Assembly (NCBI GenBank): GCA_016711505.1
Contig: JADJSV010000018.1
Span: forward strand, 186,001 to 250,000
DNA length: 64,000 nucleotides
Reading direction: 5' to 3'
Source: Bacteroidota bacterium
Lineage (GTDB): Bacteria > Bacteroidota > Bacteroidia > AKYH767-A > 2013-40CM-41-45
A model generated the notes under the pieces. The model did not search any database. It saw only the letters and a program-made list of their open reading frames with translations, and was not told where the DNA came from. Positions 26,264 through 36,130 of the stretch are shown here, in pieces (within the stretch, counting starts at the first letter, position 1; each line of letters starts with the position of its first letter). A program made the position numbers and the translations under genes.

Positions 26264-29200
26264 ATGAAACAACTTCATACTCCTGTTATTTTAACTAAAC
26301 GAGGTGCCGCCCTTTCTGTTTATCTGGTACTTCTGATTATATTTAGTCAGGCCATTACTTTTTCAGCTAATGCACAAATTGTAATCAATGAGATCTCTGC
26401 CTCTAATACTTCTACTATACAAAATGGTCTGGAGGAATACGATGACTGGATAGAGATCTATAATTCCGGTGGTAGCGCTGTGAATCTTGCCGGCTATCAT
26501 CTTTCTGATGACAATACAAATTTCAGTCTCTTTACTTTTCCGGCTTATATTCTACAGCCGGATTCGCATCTGATCGTATTCGCATCTGATGATAATCGGA
26601 CAACGATCTCTGATCATTGGGAAACTCCAATTAATGCTTCTGATATCTGGAAATACTATTCATCAAATCCGACTCCTGATACTAACTGGCGTAATCGGTC
26701 TTTTAATGATGCAGCATGGAATACAGGTGCAGGAGGAATTGGTTTTGGAGATGGTGACGATCAGACAACAATTTCTCAGTGCAGAACTGTATTGATGAGG
26801 AAAACATTTAACGTGTCTGATACGTCTCAGATCGTGAATGCAATTTTCAATATAGATTATGACGATGGTTTTGTTGCATATCTCAACGGAATAGAAATTG
26901 CCCGCGCAAATATTGGAGTTCAGGGAGTCCGTCCGGCATACAATGAACTTGCTATTTTAAGCCATGAAGCGAAAGTGTATCAGGGTGAAGATCCCGATTC
27001 TTTTTTTATTGATCATGCTCTTTTCAAAAGTGCTCTGGTACAAGGTTCGAATGTTCTTGCTGTTGAAGTACACAATCAGCCGGCAAACTCAGGCGATCTT
27101 ACAGCAATTGTTTATCTGTCATTTGGAATACAAAATCCCGGGACGATTTATGGACCGACGCCGCCGTTTTTTAATAATCCACCGAAGGAATATTATAATG
27201 CAAATTTTAAATTAAGCAGAAGTGGTGAGACAGTTTATCTGACTAATGCATCATCAACTATCATTGACAGCAGAACATTTGTTTCAATGCAATCAGATCA
27301 TTCCAATGCAAGAATTCCTGATGGCTCGGTTAACTGGTGTTTTGTAAATACACCTTCACCCGGATCAACAAACGACAATTCTGTTTGCTATACTTCATAT
27401 GCTTTACCACCGATCTTTTCTTTAACGGCAGGTTTCTATACAAGTTCACGATGGCTGACATTGACGAATCCTCAAGCCGGATTAGTAAGATATACGCTGA
27501 ACGGAGATGAACCAACAGCGACATCAACACCATATCTGTTTCCAATACTTATCAACTCATCACAGGTTGTACGTGCTAAAGCATTTTCAAATGGAAAACT
27601 GCCTTCAGCAACTGTAACAAATACCTATTTCATTGATGAAGATATAACGCTTCCTGTTTTTGCAATCAACACCGATTCGTTAAATCTATGGGATGAGAAT
27701 ACCGGGATCTATTCATTCGGCCCGAATGCACAACCTAATTACCCATACTTCGGAGCAAATTTTTGGCAAGACAGAGAAAAGAATGCATCGATAGAATTTT
27801 TTGACCGCGACAAAAGCCGGATCTTTAATTTTGACGCTTCGATTTCTATCTATGGAAATTATTCAAGAGCTCAGCCGCAGAAAAGTTTTGAGATCAAACT
27901 CAGTGATCGTTTAGGTCAAGGCGAAATTCACTATCCTTTGTTTTCCGACAAACCCGAAATCGATGAAACAGATAATTTCGTTCTTCGTAATTCAGGTACC
28001 GATTACAACATCGTACACTTCCGTGATGCATTCATGGAGAGAGTTATGAAACCAACACATACCGGATATGTAGCAGCAGAACCGGCAGTGGTATTTCTGA
28101 ATGGTGATTTCTGGGGCGTTTATACAATCCATGAAAATCATGATCATCACTGGATAAAAAATAATTTCGGCTATGAAAAAGATGAGATCGATTACCTGAA
28201 AGAATTTGGAAGTACTGTCGAAGTGAAAGAAGGAACGGATGATTTTTTCTGGAATACATTGAACTACGTTACTACACAAGATTCTTCCAGACAACAATTC
28301 TATGCATTGATGGATTCAACATGGGATCTGAAAAATGTTATTGATTACTGGACATGTGAAACATATTTTAATAATGGCGACTGGATCGGTGACTGGACGA
28401 ATAATATAAAAATGTGGCGTCCGATCAGAGATGGTGGAAAAGGCCGTTATCTACTTTATGATCTTGATTTCGGTTTGGGCTATGATGCAAACTTTACAGA
28501 GAACAGATTGTCGAAAGCGATTCATCCGACAGCAAGATCTTATTCATCTCAGCTATTTAATGGTTTCTTAAGAAATGCAAAATTTAAAAGAGAATTCATT
28601 AACAGATATGCAGATCTGATCAATACTATTTTTCTTCCAAATGAAATGTTCCCGATCATGCATCAGTTTCAGGATAGCATGGCCTATGATATGCCTGAAC
28701 ATTTTGCAAAATGGGGAAGTAATATGACGCAGTGGCAAAGCAATATTAATGTCATGCGGAATTTTATTAACCTCCGTGCAGACACAGCAAGGAGTCAGAT
28801 CAGGGATGAATTCGGTTTAGCAGGAAAAGTTTTATTGACATTAAATGTTACTCCCGCAAATGCCGGCCGTATTCAGATCTCTACTGTTGTACCTGATAGT
28901 TATCCATGGTCAGGAGTTTACTTCAACGGAAATCCTGTAACGATTACTGCAATTCCAAATCCGGGTTATACATTTAATCACTGGAGTTCTCCATTGGTGA
29001 TAGGAGGCAATGATCCTGATCAGGTTGCCACTTATAATTTTACAGGTAATGATGCTATTACTGCTCACTTTTCCGGCAGTGCTATAACACCGCAATTGAC
29101 CATCAGTGAATTCAATTATAATTCAGGAACACTTTATCCGGCAGAAGACTGGTTAGAATTACATAACTATGGAAACGTTGCACTTGATATTTCCGGATGG

Positions 29201-31213
29201 ATGTTGAAAGATGAAAACGACTGGAACACTTTTACTTTTCCTGTCAGCACTGTCATTCCTCCAAATGGATATCTTGTAATTGCTGAAGACCTTGAACAAT
29301 TCAGAACAGTTTATCCAACGGTTAATAATGTGATAGGTCCACTTGGTTTTAATCTGAGTAACGCCGGTGAACAAATTCGCTTTATTAAAAATGATGGAAC
29401 CGTTTTCAAATCATTCTATTTTCAGGATGTTGCTCCATGGCCGGTTGCTTCCGATGGACAAGGTTATACAAATGAGTTGACAGCTAATACTGCAGATCTT
29501 TCTATAGGTGCAAGCTGGTATGCCGGTTGTATCGGTGGATCACCGGGAGTGGAATTCTCAGGAGCACTGAATACAGAAACAGAAGTAAATGGAAGTACAA
29601 CATTTTGTGTTGGTGGTAGCGTGGCTTTAGTTATTCCATATACACCAGGTTATACTTATCAATGGCAAAGAAATAATGCAGACATTCCCGGTGCAACTGA
29701 TACACTACTCACTTCAAGTGTTGCAGGTACATATAACGTCATTATTAATTTTGGTGGATGTACTACTACATCACTGCCAACAGTCGTAACGGTTGTAACT
29801 CAGGGAGCAGATCCTGTAATCGCACCTGCAGCGCGATGCGGTGAAGGACAAGTTCAACTAAGTGCGTATGCACCTGATTCAATTTATTGGTTTGCTGCAC
29901 CCGGAGGAAACATCATCGGCACAGGACCAAATTTCATTACACCATATCTTACCGGTACTACACAATTCTTTGCTCAGACAAGTTTGACTTGTCCAAGTAA
30001 TCTGGTTGATATAACAGTTGAAGTAAATCCTGTTACTGCCGCACCTGTTTGTCCGGATCAAAATCGTTGTGGTCCCGGCAATGTAATTCTCAATGCAGTT
30101 GATACTGCAGAAGTAAGATGGTACAATGCACAAACGGGTGGAGCACTAATTCATACAGGCAATCTTTTCATCACCGGATTTATTCCGCATGATACCGTCT
30201 ATTATATGGAAGCCGGCATCGTTTGTCCAAGCGAAAGACTTCCGGTAATTGTTACTGTCACTTCTGCACCTGCTCCAACTGTAACTGATAATTCAAGATG
30301 CGGTCCGGGAACAGTTGTGTTGAATGCAAATGCTGCTGATCCGATCTTCTGGTATGATGCTTATTTTGGCGGAACACAAGTTGGTAGCGGATTTAATTTC
30401 CTTACTCCTGCATTAAGTACTACAACTACATATTATGCAGAAGCTGTTGGTGCTTGTGCAAGTGAAAGAATTCCTGCAATTGCAACGATACACGAAATTC
30501 CCGCTCCGCCTGTAACCAGTGATACAACAAGTTGCGGTCAGGGAGTTGCTTATGTAAATGCAGTTTCTGTTGCACAGGTTTATTGGTACGATGCTCCTGT
30601 CGGCGGAAATTTATTGGGCACCGGATCATTGCTTACAACTCCGCCATTAACAAGCGATGCAACTTTCTATGCTGCATCATTTAATATCTGCGAAAGTTCC
30701 AGAACACCGGCTGATGTTGTGATCATTCCTGTACCAACTGTTGAATTAGGAAATGATACTGCTATTGAAACCGGTACAACACTGATGCTGGATGCCGGTA
30801 CTCAAACATCTTATTTATGGTCAACGGGTGAGACAACTCAGACCATCACAGTAAATAGCGCAGCAACTTATTCAGTTATTGTAACAGGTCCAAACGGATG
30901 TACAAGTGTTGATTCGATCGGAGTAACATTGTTCATTGGCATAAATGAAAATGCCGGCGGAACAATTCCTGTCTATGCATTTCCAAATCCAGCTACTGAA
31001 GAAATCAATCTGAATATAATTTCTTCAACTTCTGAAAATGCATTGATCAAAGTAATTGATGCGACGGGAAAAGAAGTGATGCGAAGCAATTTGAAATTGA
31101 TAAATGGAATAAATCAGCATACGTTATATACAAGTTCAATTGCAAAAGGCTTGTATTATCTTTATGTATTGACTGATAAAAACTCCCGTGTCATGAAAAT
31201 AATTATTCAATAA
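26264..31213 (+). CDS. Giant T9SS-exported CotH-kinase / lamin-tail surface protein
   Basis: A 1649-residue secreted protein. Order: signal peptide (ending SANAQ); lamin-tail domain (~38-110, YDDWIEIYNSGGSAVNL); a carbohydrate-binding-like region; a chitobiase-like C-terminal-type repeat (~390-465, VRYTLNGDEPTATSTPY); a CotH kinase domain (~505-850, DASISIYGNYSRAQPQKSFE, VFLNGDFWGVYTIHENHDHH); a second lamin-tail domain (~943-1050, EDWLELHNYGNVALDISGW); four to five Ig-like modules of ~78 residues with a repeated CGxGxVxLNA motif (~1105-1490); a T9SS type A sorting domain. CotH is a protein kinase in spore-coat assembly of Bacillus; in Bacteroidota its role is unknown. Probably surface-attached. 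Confidence 0.87.
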   Translation: MKQLHTPVILTKRGAALSVYLVLLIIFSQAITFSANAQIVINEISASNTSTIQNGLEEYDDWIEIYNSGGSAVNLAGYHLSDDNTNFSLFTFPAYILQPDSHLIVFASDDNRTTISDHWETPINASDIWKYYSSNPTPDTNWRNRSFNDAAWNTGAGGIGFGDGDDQTTISQCRTVLMRKTFNVSDTSQIVNAIFNIDYDDGFVAYLNGIEIARANIGVQGVRPAYNELAILSHEAKVYQGEDPDSFFIDHALFKSALVQGSNVLAVEVHNQPANSGDLTAIVYLSFGIQNPGTIYGPTPPFFNNPPKEYYNANFKLSRSGETVYLTNASSTIIDSRTFVSMQSDHSNARIPDGSVNWCFVNTPSPGSTNDNSVCYTSYALPPIFSLTAGFYTSSRWLTLTNPQAGLVRYTLNGDEPTATSTPYLFPILINSSQVVRAKAFSNGKLPSATVTNTYFIDEDITLPVFAINTDSLNLWDENTGIYSFGPNAQPNYPYFGANFWQDREKNASIEFFDRDKSRIFNFDASISIYGNYSRAQPQKSFEIKLSDRLGQGEIHYPLFSDKPEIDETDNFVLRNSGTDYNIVHFRDAFMERVMKPTHTGYVAAEPAVVFLNGDFWGVYTIHENHDHHWIKNNFGYEKDEIDYLKEFGSTVEVKEGTDDFFWNTLNYVTTQDSSRQQFYALMDSTWDLKNVIDYWTCETYFNNGDWIGDWTNNIKMWRPIRDGGKGRYLLYDLDFGLGYDANFTENRLSKAIHPTARSYSSQLFNGFLRNAKFKREFINRYADLINTIFLPNEMFPIMHQFQDSMAYDMPEHFAKWGSNMTQWQSNINVMRNFINLRADTARSQIRDEFGLAGKVLLTLNVTPANAGRIQISTVVPDSYPWSGVYFNGNPVTITAIPNPGYTFNHWSSPLVIGGNDPDQVATYNFTGNDAITAHFSGSAITPQLTISEFNYNSGTLYPAEDWLELHNYGNVALDISGWMLKDENDWNTFTFPVSTVIPPNGYLVIAEDLEQFRTVYPTVNNVIGPLGFNLSNAGEQIRFIKNDGTVFKSFYFQDVAPWPVASDGQGYTNELTANTADLSIGASWYAGCIGGSPGVEFSGALNTETEVNGSTTFCVGGSVALVIPYTPGYTYQWQRNNADIPGATDTLLTSSVAGTYNVIINFGGCTTTSLPTVVTVVTQGADPVIAPAARCGEGQVQLSAYAPDSIYWFAAPGGNIIGTGPNFITPYLTGTTQFFAQTSLTCPSNLVDITVEVNPVTAAPVCPDQNRCGPGNVILNAVDTAEVRWYNAQTGGALIHTGNLFITGFIPHDTVYYMEAGIVCPSERLPVIVTVTSAPAPTVTDNSRCGPGTVVLNANAADPIFWYDAYFGGTQVGSGFNFLTPALSTTTTYYAEAVGACASERIPAIATIHEIPAPPVTSDTTSCGQGVAYVNAVSVAQVYWYDAPVGGNLLGTGSLLTTPPLTSDATFYAASFNICESSRTPADVVIIPVPTVELGNDTAIETGTTLMLDAGTQTSYLWSTGETTQTITVNSAATYSVIVTGPNGCTSVDSIGVTLFIGINENAGGTIPVYAFPNPATEEINLNIISSTSENALIKVIDATGKEVMRSNLKLINGINQHTLYTSSIAKGLYYLYVLTDKNSRVMKIIIQ

Positions 31214-31279
31214 TAAGCGCTGTGATTAATTCTTCGTAACCTGATTTTAATCACTCGCCAATTTTAACAAATTATCGGT

Positions 31280-31331
31280 GGTCTGATGAATTGATCTTTA
31301 TTTATAGATTTGATCATCAGACCATTTTTTT
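31280..31331 (+). terminator. Hairpin terminator after the CotH protein gene
   Basis: GGTCTGATGA (31280-31289) pairs perfectly with TCATCAGACC (31314-31323), followed by ATTTTTTT. It lies within the 311-bp gap to the phosphatase gene; nothing else is evident there apart from the next gene's upstream region. Confidence 0.8.
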
Positions 31332-31524
31332 ACCAATCATTTTCAGACTTTTACCAATAGTAGACAGACCTTTGCAATTTTTTACTCACAATGCATTGAG
31401 GTATTAAAAACGCATGTACTTTGGATAATACATGAAGTGAATTGCTTTTCCGTCACTTAACAATTTGTTAACATGGATTTTTTCATTAATTTGCGTGTTC
31501 AGCGAACAATTAAGAATTATTGAG

Positions 31525-33987
31525 ATGATTAGAACGGCTACTTTTAAAGTATTGATTGCATTTTGTACGATAGTAATGGGGACCATTTTGAATTATCAAA
31601 AGGTTGAAGCAGCCTGTAATTTACCTGCAAACTTAACAACCACTAATATTACAGTGAGCAGTGCAAAGTTCAATTGGGCAGCAACAGTTGCTGACAGTTT
31701 TTTGGTCAGATATAATGTTACCGGTTCAACTGCATATTTTTATAAGTCTGTCCCAAGTGCAAGTGCAACATCTGTAACAATAACCGGACTATATCCTGCA
31801 ACAAGTTATCAATGGGTTGTAAGAACTTATTGTGCAGGTGGAGCTTCAGGTGGGTATCAACCAACTCCTGCTTCTTTCAATACTGCTGTCGGTACAGTTT
31901 CATGTGTGATACCGAATCTTACAGCAACTAATAATATTACTTCCAATAATGCAACCATTACCTGGAATCCAAATGTGAATGCGGATACATTTATGATTCG
32001 CTACAGTGTTACCGGATCAACTGTTTATACATGGATCAAAGTTTTAGGAACATCACACTCGTATACGTTTACCGGACTTTTACCAAATACATCGTACACA
32101 TGGGTAGTTCGTTGTATCTGTGTTGCAAATCCACTTTTACCATATAGTGCCAGTAATGCCTTTACAACATTATCTTCTAATTGCGGGGTAGCTGATCCGT
32201 ATTACTATTCAACTACTGCTATCACATCGAATTCAGCAACCATCGGTTGGCGTGCAGTGACTGCTGCATTGAGTTATAACGTCAGATATGCAGTGCGATA
32301 TTCTAACAACTGGGTGCAGACCAATTCAACAGCAGTTTCAAAAACGCTAACCAATCTTTCAGCATCGACGTGGTATGAATTTCAAATTCAGGTTGTATGC
32401 GCAAGCGGAGCAGGTGCGTGGAGTACAAGTGGAATTTTTCAAACACCTGCAGGTGTTCTTACACTTACAAGAGGACCATATCTGAATCTTGCAACATCAA
32501 CGAGTATTTTTATAAGATGGCGTACTAATACTCCGACAGACAGCAAAATAAAATACGGAACTTCGGCAACGAATCTTTCGCTTTCAAAAACAGATGCAGT
32601 TGTTACAGGTGAACATATTGTGCAGCTTACAGGTTTAGTTGCAAACACAAAATATTATTATTCAGTAGGAAGTTCTGCAACAACACTTCAAGGTGACACA
32701 GGAAATTATTTCATCACACATCCTGTAGTAGGTTCTACAGGTCCGGTAAGGATCTGGACCATTGGTGATTTTGGTGTTAACTCAAATGCGCAAAATCTTG
32801 TTCGTGATGCCTACAGAAATTACACAGGAACAACACCTACAAATGTATGGCTTTGGGTTGGCGATAACGCATATTCAGATGGAACGGATGCAGAATATAG
32901 CACCAACGTATTTGCTAAATATACATACCGGATGAAAAATACTGTCATCTGGCCGGCAGCCGGAAATCATGATCTGCATACTGCAAATGCTGCAGCTCAA
33001 TCAGGTCCGTATTACGATAATTTTACATTACCTAAAGCAGCTGAAGCCGGTGGATTGGCAAGTGGAACTGAAGCATATTATTCTTTCAATTATGCAAACG
33101 TACATTTTGTATGTCTTGAATCTACAGGCTCAACTTTCCGTGCGACAGGAGGAAATATGGCAACATGGCTAACGAATGATCTAGCTGCAAATACTCAACG
33201 GTGGACAATAGTTTATTTCCATCATCCTCCGTATTCATTAGGATCGCACAACTCAGATACAGAAACAGAATTGATTCAGATGCGGACAAACATTGTTCCT
33301 ATCCTTGAAAATAAAAAAGTGGATCTTGTCTTATCGGGGCATAGTCATTCGTATGAAAGATCAATGATGATAAAAGGTCATTATGGTGTTGAATCTACTT
33401 TTAATGCAGCAACAATGGCTGTCAATTCAGGTAGTGGAATTTTTCCGGCATCTTATACTAAATCTTCGCCCTCTTTTAATGGAACAGTTTATACTGTGGT
33501 AGGGGTTTCCGGACAGCTCGGATCTACAAGTCCCGGCTGGCCACACAATGCAATGTATTCATCATCTGTTCAGGTGTATGGTTCATTGGTTATTGATGTT
33601 CTTGGTGACCGTATGGATTGCAAATTCCTTACTTACACAGGGTCTGTCTTTGATCAGTTTACAATTCAGAAATCAGGAACACCAATTGCTCCGCGGTTAT
33701 CAGATGATGCTGCTGTTCCTGCTGGTGATAAACTTTCCATTTTCCCAAATCCTATAACAGAAGAGATCAATGTTCGTTACTTCCTTGATGAAGCCAGCGA
33801 AACAAGAATTGAGATTACTGACGTTGCGGGTAGAATCGTTTATGCTTTAGACTACGGTCAACAAAGCGAAGGCGAACATGAAATCAAACTGATGCGCTCC
33901 GAAGCAAGACTTCCGGCAGGGATTTATATTTTGAAATTGATCAGTGGGGATAAGATGCAATCGAGGAAGATTGTAATCGAGGAATAA
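31525..33987 (+). CDS. T9SS-exported purple acid phosphatase with fibronectin III domains
   Basis: An 820-residue secreted metallophosphoesterase. I start it at MIRTATFKVLIAFC to give a signal peptide; the frame extends 60 bases further upstream. Three FN3-like domains (~20-310; repeats such as LTATNNITSNNATITWNPN) precede the purple-acid-phosphatase N-terminal domain and catalytic core: IGDFGVN (DxG), WVGDNAYSDG (GDxxY), AAGNHD (GNHE-like), VYFHHPPYS and SGHSHSYER (GHxHxYE). The end is a T9SS sorting domain (IFPNPITEEINVRYF). It likely scavenges phosphate outside the cell. Confidence 0.9.
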   Translation: MIRTATFKVLIAFCTIVMGTILNYQKVEAACNLPANLTTTNITVSSAKFNWAATVADSFLVRYNVTGSTAYFYKSVPSASATSVTITGLYPATSYQWVVRTYCAGGASGGYQPTPASFNTAVGTVSCVIPNLTATNNITSNNATITWNPNVNADTFMIRYSVTGSTVYTWIKVLGTSHSYTFTGLLPNTSYTWVVRCICVANPLLPYSASNAFTTLSSNCGVADPYYYSTTAITSNSATIGWRAVTAALSYNVRYAVRYSNNWVQTNSTAVSKTLTNLSASTWYEFQIQVVCASGAGAWSTSGIFQTPAGVLTLTRGPYLNLATSTSIFIRWRTNTPTDSKIKYGTSATNLSLSKTDAVVTGEHIVQLTGLVANTKYYYSVGSSATTLQGDTGNYFITHPVVGSTGPVRIWTIGDFGVNSNAQNLVRDAYRNYTGTTPTNVWLWVGDNAYSDGTDAEYSTNVFAKYTYRMKNTVIWPAAGNHDLHTANAAAQSGPYYDNFTLPKAAEAGGLASGTEAYYSFNYANVHFVCLESTGSTFRATGGNMATWLTNDLAANTQRWTIVYFHHPPYSLGSHNSDTETELIQMRTNIVPILENKKVDLVLSGHSHSYERSMMIKGHYGVESTFNAATMAVNSGSGIFPASYTKSSPSFNGTVYTVVGVSGQLGSTSPGWPHNAMYSSSVQVYGSLVIDVLGDRMDCKFLTYTGSVFDQFTIQKSGTPIAPRLSDDAAVPAGDKLSIFPNPITEEINVRYFLDEASETRIEITDVAGRIVYALDYGQQSEGEHEIKLMRSEARLPAGIYILKLISGDKMQSRKIVIEE

Positions 33988-34010
33988 ATAATGTAAAACA
34001 AAGAAAGTAT

Positions 34011-34107
34011 AACACTAAGAACACAAGTTCACAAAAGATCACGGAATATGTTGTAATTTATTATTAGCACATTCCGTGATCTTTTGTGAACTTGTGTTCT
34101 TAGTGTT
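34011..34107. repeat. Perfect 37-bp inverted repeat between convergent genes
   Basis: Arms 34011-34047 and 34071-34107 are exact reverse complements over 37 bases with a 23-base loop. The left arm starts AACACTAAGAACACAAG. The stem fills the 124-bp gap between the phosphatase stop (33987) and the NTF2-like stop (34112). It could be a bidirectional terminator but is far longer than an ordinary one. Confidence 0.9.
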
Positions 34108-34111
34108 TTAT

Positions 34112-34459
34112 TTAAGTAACCTTCGAATACGCTATCAAACCAGATGAAATCTTTAAATACTCATTCACAATAACCTCCGGCTCTCCGTCAACCGTTCGTT
34201 TGTATTTCAGAAAAACAATATCACCTTCTTCCCGGATTTCAATTGGCGAATATCTCAATGAAGGCATTTTGTCGAATGCGCCTTGCCACCAATCTTTCAT
34301 TGCAGCTTTTCCTTTGATCAGACCATTTGTTTCAGGATGATTTTTTAGCAGACGCGGACTGAAATGTTCAGCGTTATCATCATACAAAGAAAGAAGGTCG
34401 TTTACATTTTGAATGTTGAAGGCGGAGAACCATTTGTTGGCGATTTCGGTTGGAGACAT
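34112..34459 (-). CDS. SnoaL/NTF2-like protein
   Basis: A 115-residue single-domain protein of the nuclear transport factor 2 superfamily. I start it at MSPTEIANKWFSAFN, since upstream residues of the open frame are unconserved-looking and Cys-rich. Family marks are the N-terminal helix, LLSLYDDNAEHFSP, NGLIKGKAAMKDWWQGAF, and the strand IVFLKYKRTVDGEPEVIVNE. The function is unknown, and the position downstream of the kynurenine-pathway aldehyde dehydrogenase may be incidental. Confidence 0.75.
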   Translation of the reverse strand: MSPTEIANKWFSAFNIQNVNDLLSLYDDNAEHFSPRLLKNHPETNGLIKGKAAMKDWWQGAFDKMPSLRYSPIEIREEGDIVFLKYKRTVDGEPEVIVNEYLKISSGLIAYSKVT

Positions 34460-34494
34460 TATTTTAATTGGTGAGGAGTGAGAATAGAAAATAA

Positions 34495-34608
34495 AACACG
34501 GATTACATGGAGAAAAAAAGGGAGAACACAGAGGGGGACAATGCATTAAACTTTAATATTTGATTGAGCTTCTTTTTTCTCAATTTTTTTCTCTGTGTTC
34601 TCCGTGTT
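34495..34608. repeat. Imperfect palindrome downstream of the aldehyde dehydrogenase
   Basis: AACACGGATTACATGGAGAA ... AACACAGAGG is mirrored by TTTTCTCTGTGTTCTCCGTGTT-type sequence (last arm 34591-34608). It has the same style of ~9-base quasi-repeats (CACGGA, CACAGAG, GGAGAA) as the repeat at 21625-21711. It lies 14 bp beyond the aldehyde dehydrogenase stop. Confidence 0.7.
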
Positions 34609-34621
34609 AAAATTTCGAGTT

Positions 34622-36070
34622 TCAAAACTTAATGCAAACATTCTTCTCTTCCGTAAAAAACTTCAACGCCTCAAAACCTCCTTCACGACCAACTCCCGAT
34701 CCTTTCATTCCGCCGAATGGTGTTCTAAGATCGCGGAGGAGCCAGCAATTTACCCATACAATTCCACTTTCGATCAGAGCAGACATTCTATGTGCGCGTG
34801 ATAAGTTTGTTGTCCATAGCGTTGCTGCAAGACCGTATGTTGTACTGTTAGCAAACATCAGAACTTCTTCTTCTGTATCAAACGGAGTTAATGTAACGAC
34901 AGGACCAAAAATTTCTTCCTGATTTGTTCTGCAATCGTATGCTAACCCTTCAATGATAGTTGGTTCAATAAAAAATCCGTTTGAGTTTTTTCCACCCGGA
35001 TTTACACTCTTCCCACCGAATACAATTTTTCCACCTTCCTGTTTTGCAAGTTCAATGTATGAAAGGATTTTTTCGTAATGTGGTTTGGAAACGATGGCAC
35101 CCATTATACTTTTTTCGTCGAGTGGATCTCCAACTTTTAATTTCTTTGCTTCTTCAATCAATGCAGCTTTGAACTTTTCATATAACGGTCTTTCAATAAA
35201 GATCCTTGACCCACATAAACAGATCTCTCCCTGATTACTGAATGATGATTTTATAGTAGTCTTGACTGCATGTTCAAAATCGCAATCTGCAAAAATGATG
35301 TTTGGATTTTTACCACCTAATTCAAGCGACATTTTTTTGAACATTGGTGCAATAGTTCTCGCAATTGTTTCGCCGGTTTTTGTTCCACCTGTGAAACTGA
35401 TCACAGGAATTTTAGGATGTGAAACAATGGCCATTCCAACTTTTGGTCCAAGTCCGTGTACGATATTTAAAACTCCTTTCGGCATTCCTGCTTCATTACA
35501 AAGTTGAGCGAGCTTGAATGCTGTCATCGGTGTAACTTCCGATGGTTTTGCAACAACACAATTACCACTTGCCAGAGCCGGTGCAATTTTCCATGTGAAA
35601 AGATAGAGTGGGAGATTCCAGGGAGAAATACATCCTGCCACACCGATCGGTGTCCGCAAAGTATAATTCAAGGCAGTATTTTCCATAGCATGTGTTTCTG
35701 TCGAAACATGCAATGCTCCCGTAGCATAAAAATGAAAATTGGAAACCGCTCTTGGGATATCGACAGAACGCGAAAGCCAGACCGGTTTTCCATTATCAAT
35801 CGATTCTGCAATTGCAAATTCTTCGAGATTGGCTTCGATCAATTCGGATAGTCTGATAAGAATTGCCGAACGTTTTTCTTTCTGCATCATCGACCACGAC
35901 GGGAAAGCTGCCCGCGCTGCAGCAACTGCCAGCTCAACATCACGCTCATCGGAATCAGGAATGAAACTATAAACTTCGCCCGTTGCCGGATCAATGTTGT
36001 CTAAATAATTTCCTGAAACCGGTGCACTGAATTCACCATTGATAAAGTTCTGAATTCTTATCTTTTCCAT
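34622..36070 (-). CDS. Aldehyde dehydrogenase, probable 2-aminomuconic semialdehyde dehydrogenase
   Basis: A 482-residue NAD-dependent aldehyde dehydrogenase. Visible signatures are SPWNLPLYLFTWKIAPAL, FTGGTKTGETIA (coenzyme loop), LELGGKNPNIIF (general base Glu) and NQGEICLCGSRIF with the catalytic Cys. Its nearest family is the 2-hydroxymuconic/2-aminomuconic semialdehyde dehydrogenases. With 3-hydroxyanthranilate dioxygenase and ACMS decarboxylase nearby, oxidation of 2-aminomuconate semialdehyde to 2-aminomuconate is the likely reaction. That step is inferred from context. Confidence 0.88.
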   Translation of the reverse strand: MEKIRIQNFINGEFSAPVSGNYLDNIDPATGEVYSFIPDSDERDVELAVAAARAAFPSWSMMQKEKRSAILIRLSELIEANLEEFAIAESIDNGKPVWLSRSVDIPRAVSNFHFYATGALHVSTETHAMENTALNYTLRTPIGVAGCISPWNLPLYLFTWKIAPALASGNCVVAKPSEVTPMTAFKLAQLCNEAGMPKGVLNIVHGLGPKVGMAIVSHPKIPVISFTGGTKTGETIARTIAPMFKKMSLELGGKNPNIIFADCDFEHAVKTTIKSSFSNQGEICLCGSRIFIERPLYEKFKAALIEEAKKLKVGDPLDEKSIMGAIVSKPHYEKILSYIELAKQEGGKIVFGGKSVNPGGKNSNGFFIEPTIIEGLAYDCRTNQEEIFGPVVTLTPFDTEEEVLMFANSTTYGLAATLWTTNLSRAHRMSALIESGIVWVNCWLLRDLRTPFGGMKGSGVGREGGFEALKFFTEEKNVCIKF

Positions 36071-36130
36071 TAATGTTCGCTATTGATATTTATACGTTCA
36101 ATAATGATTGTCTACTGAACGAAATGATTG

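Noticed and set aside
34632..35972. Several plus-strand frames opposite the aldehyde dehydrogenase
   Set aside because: All are antisense shadows of a well-conserved enzyme.
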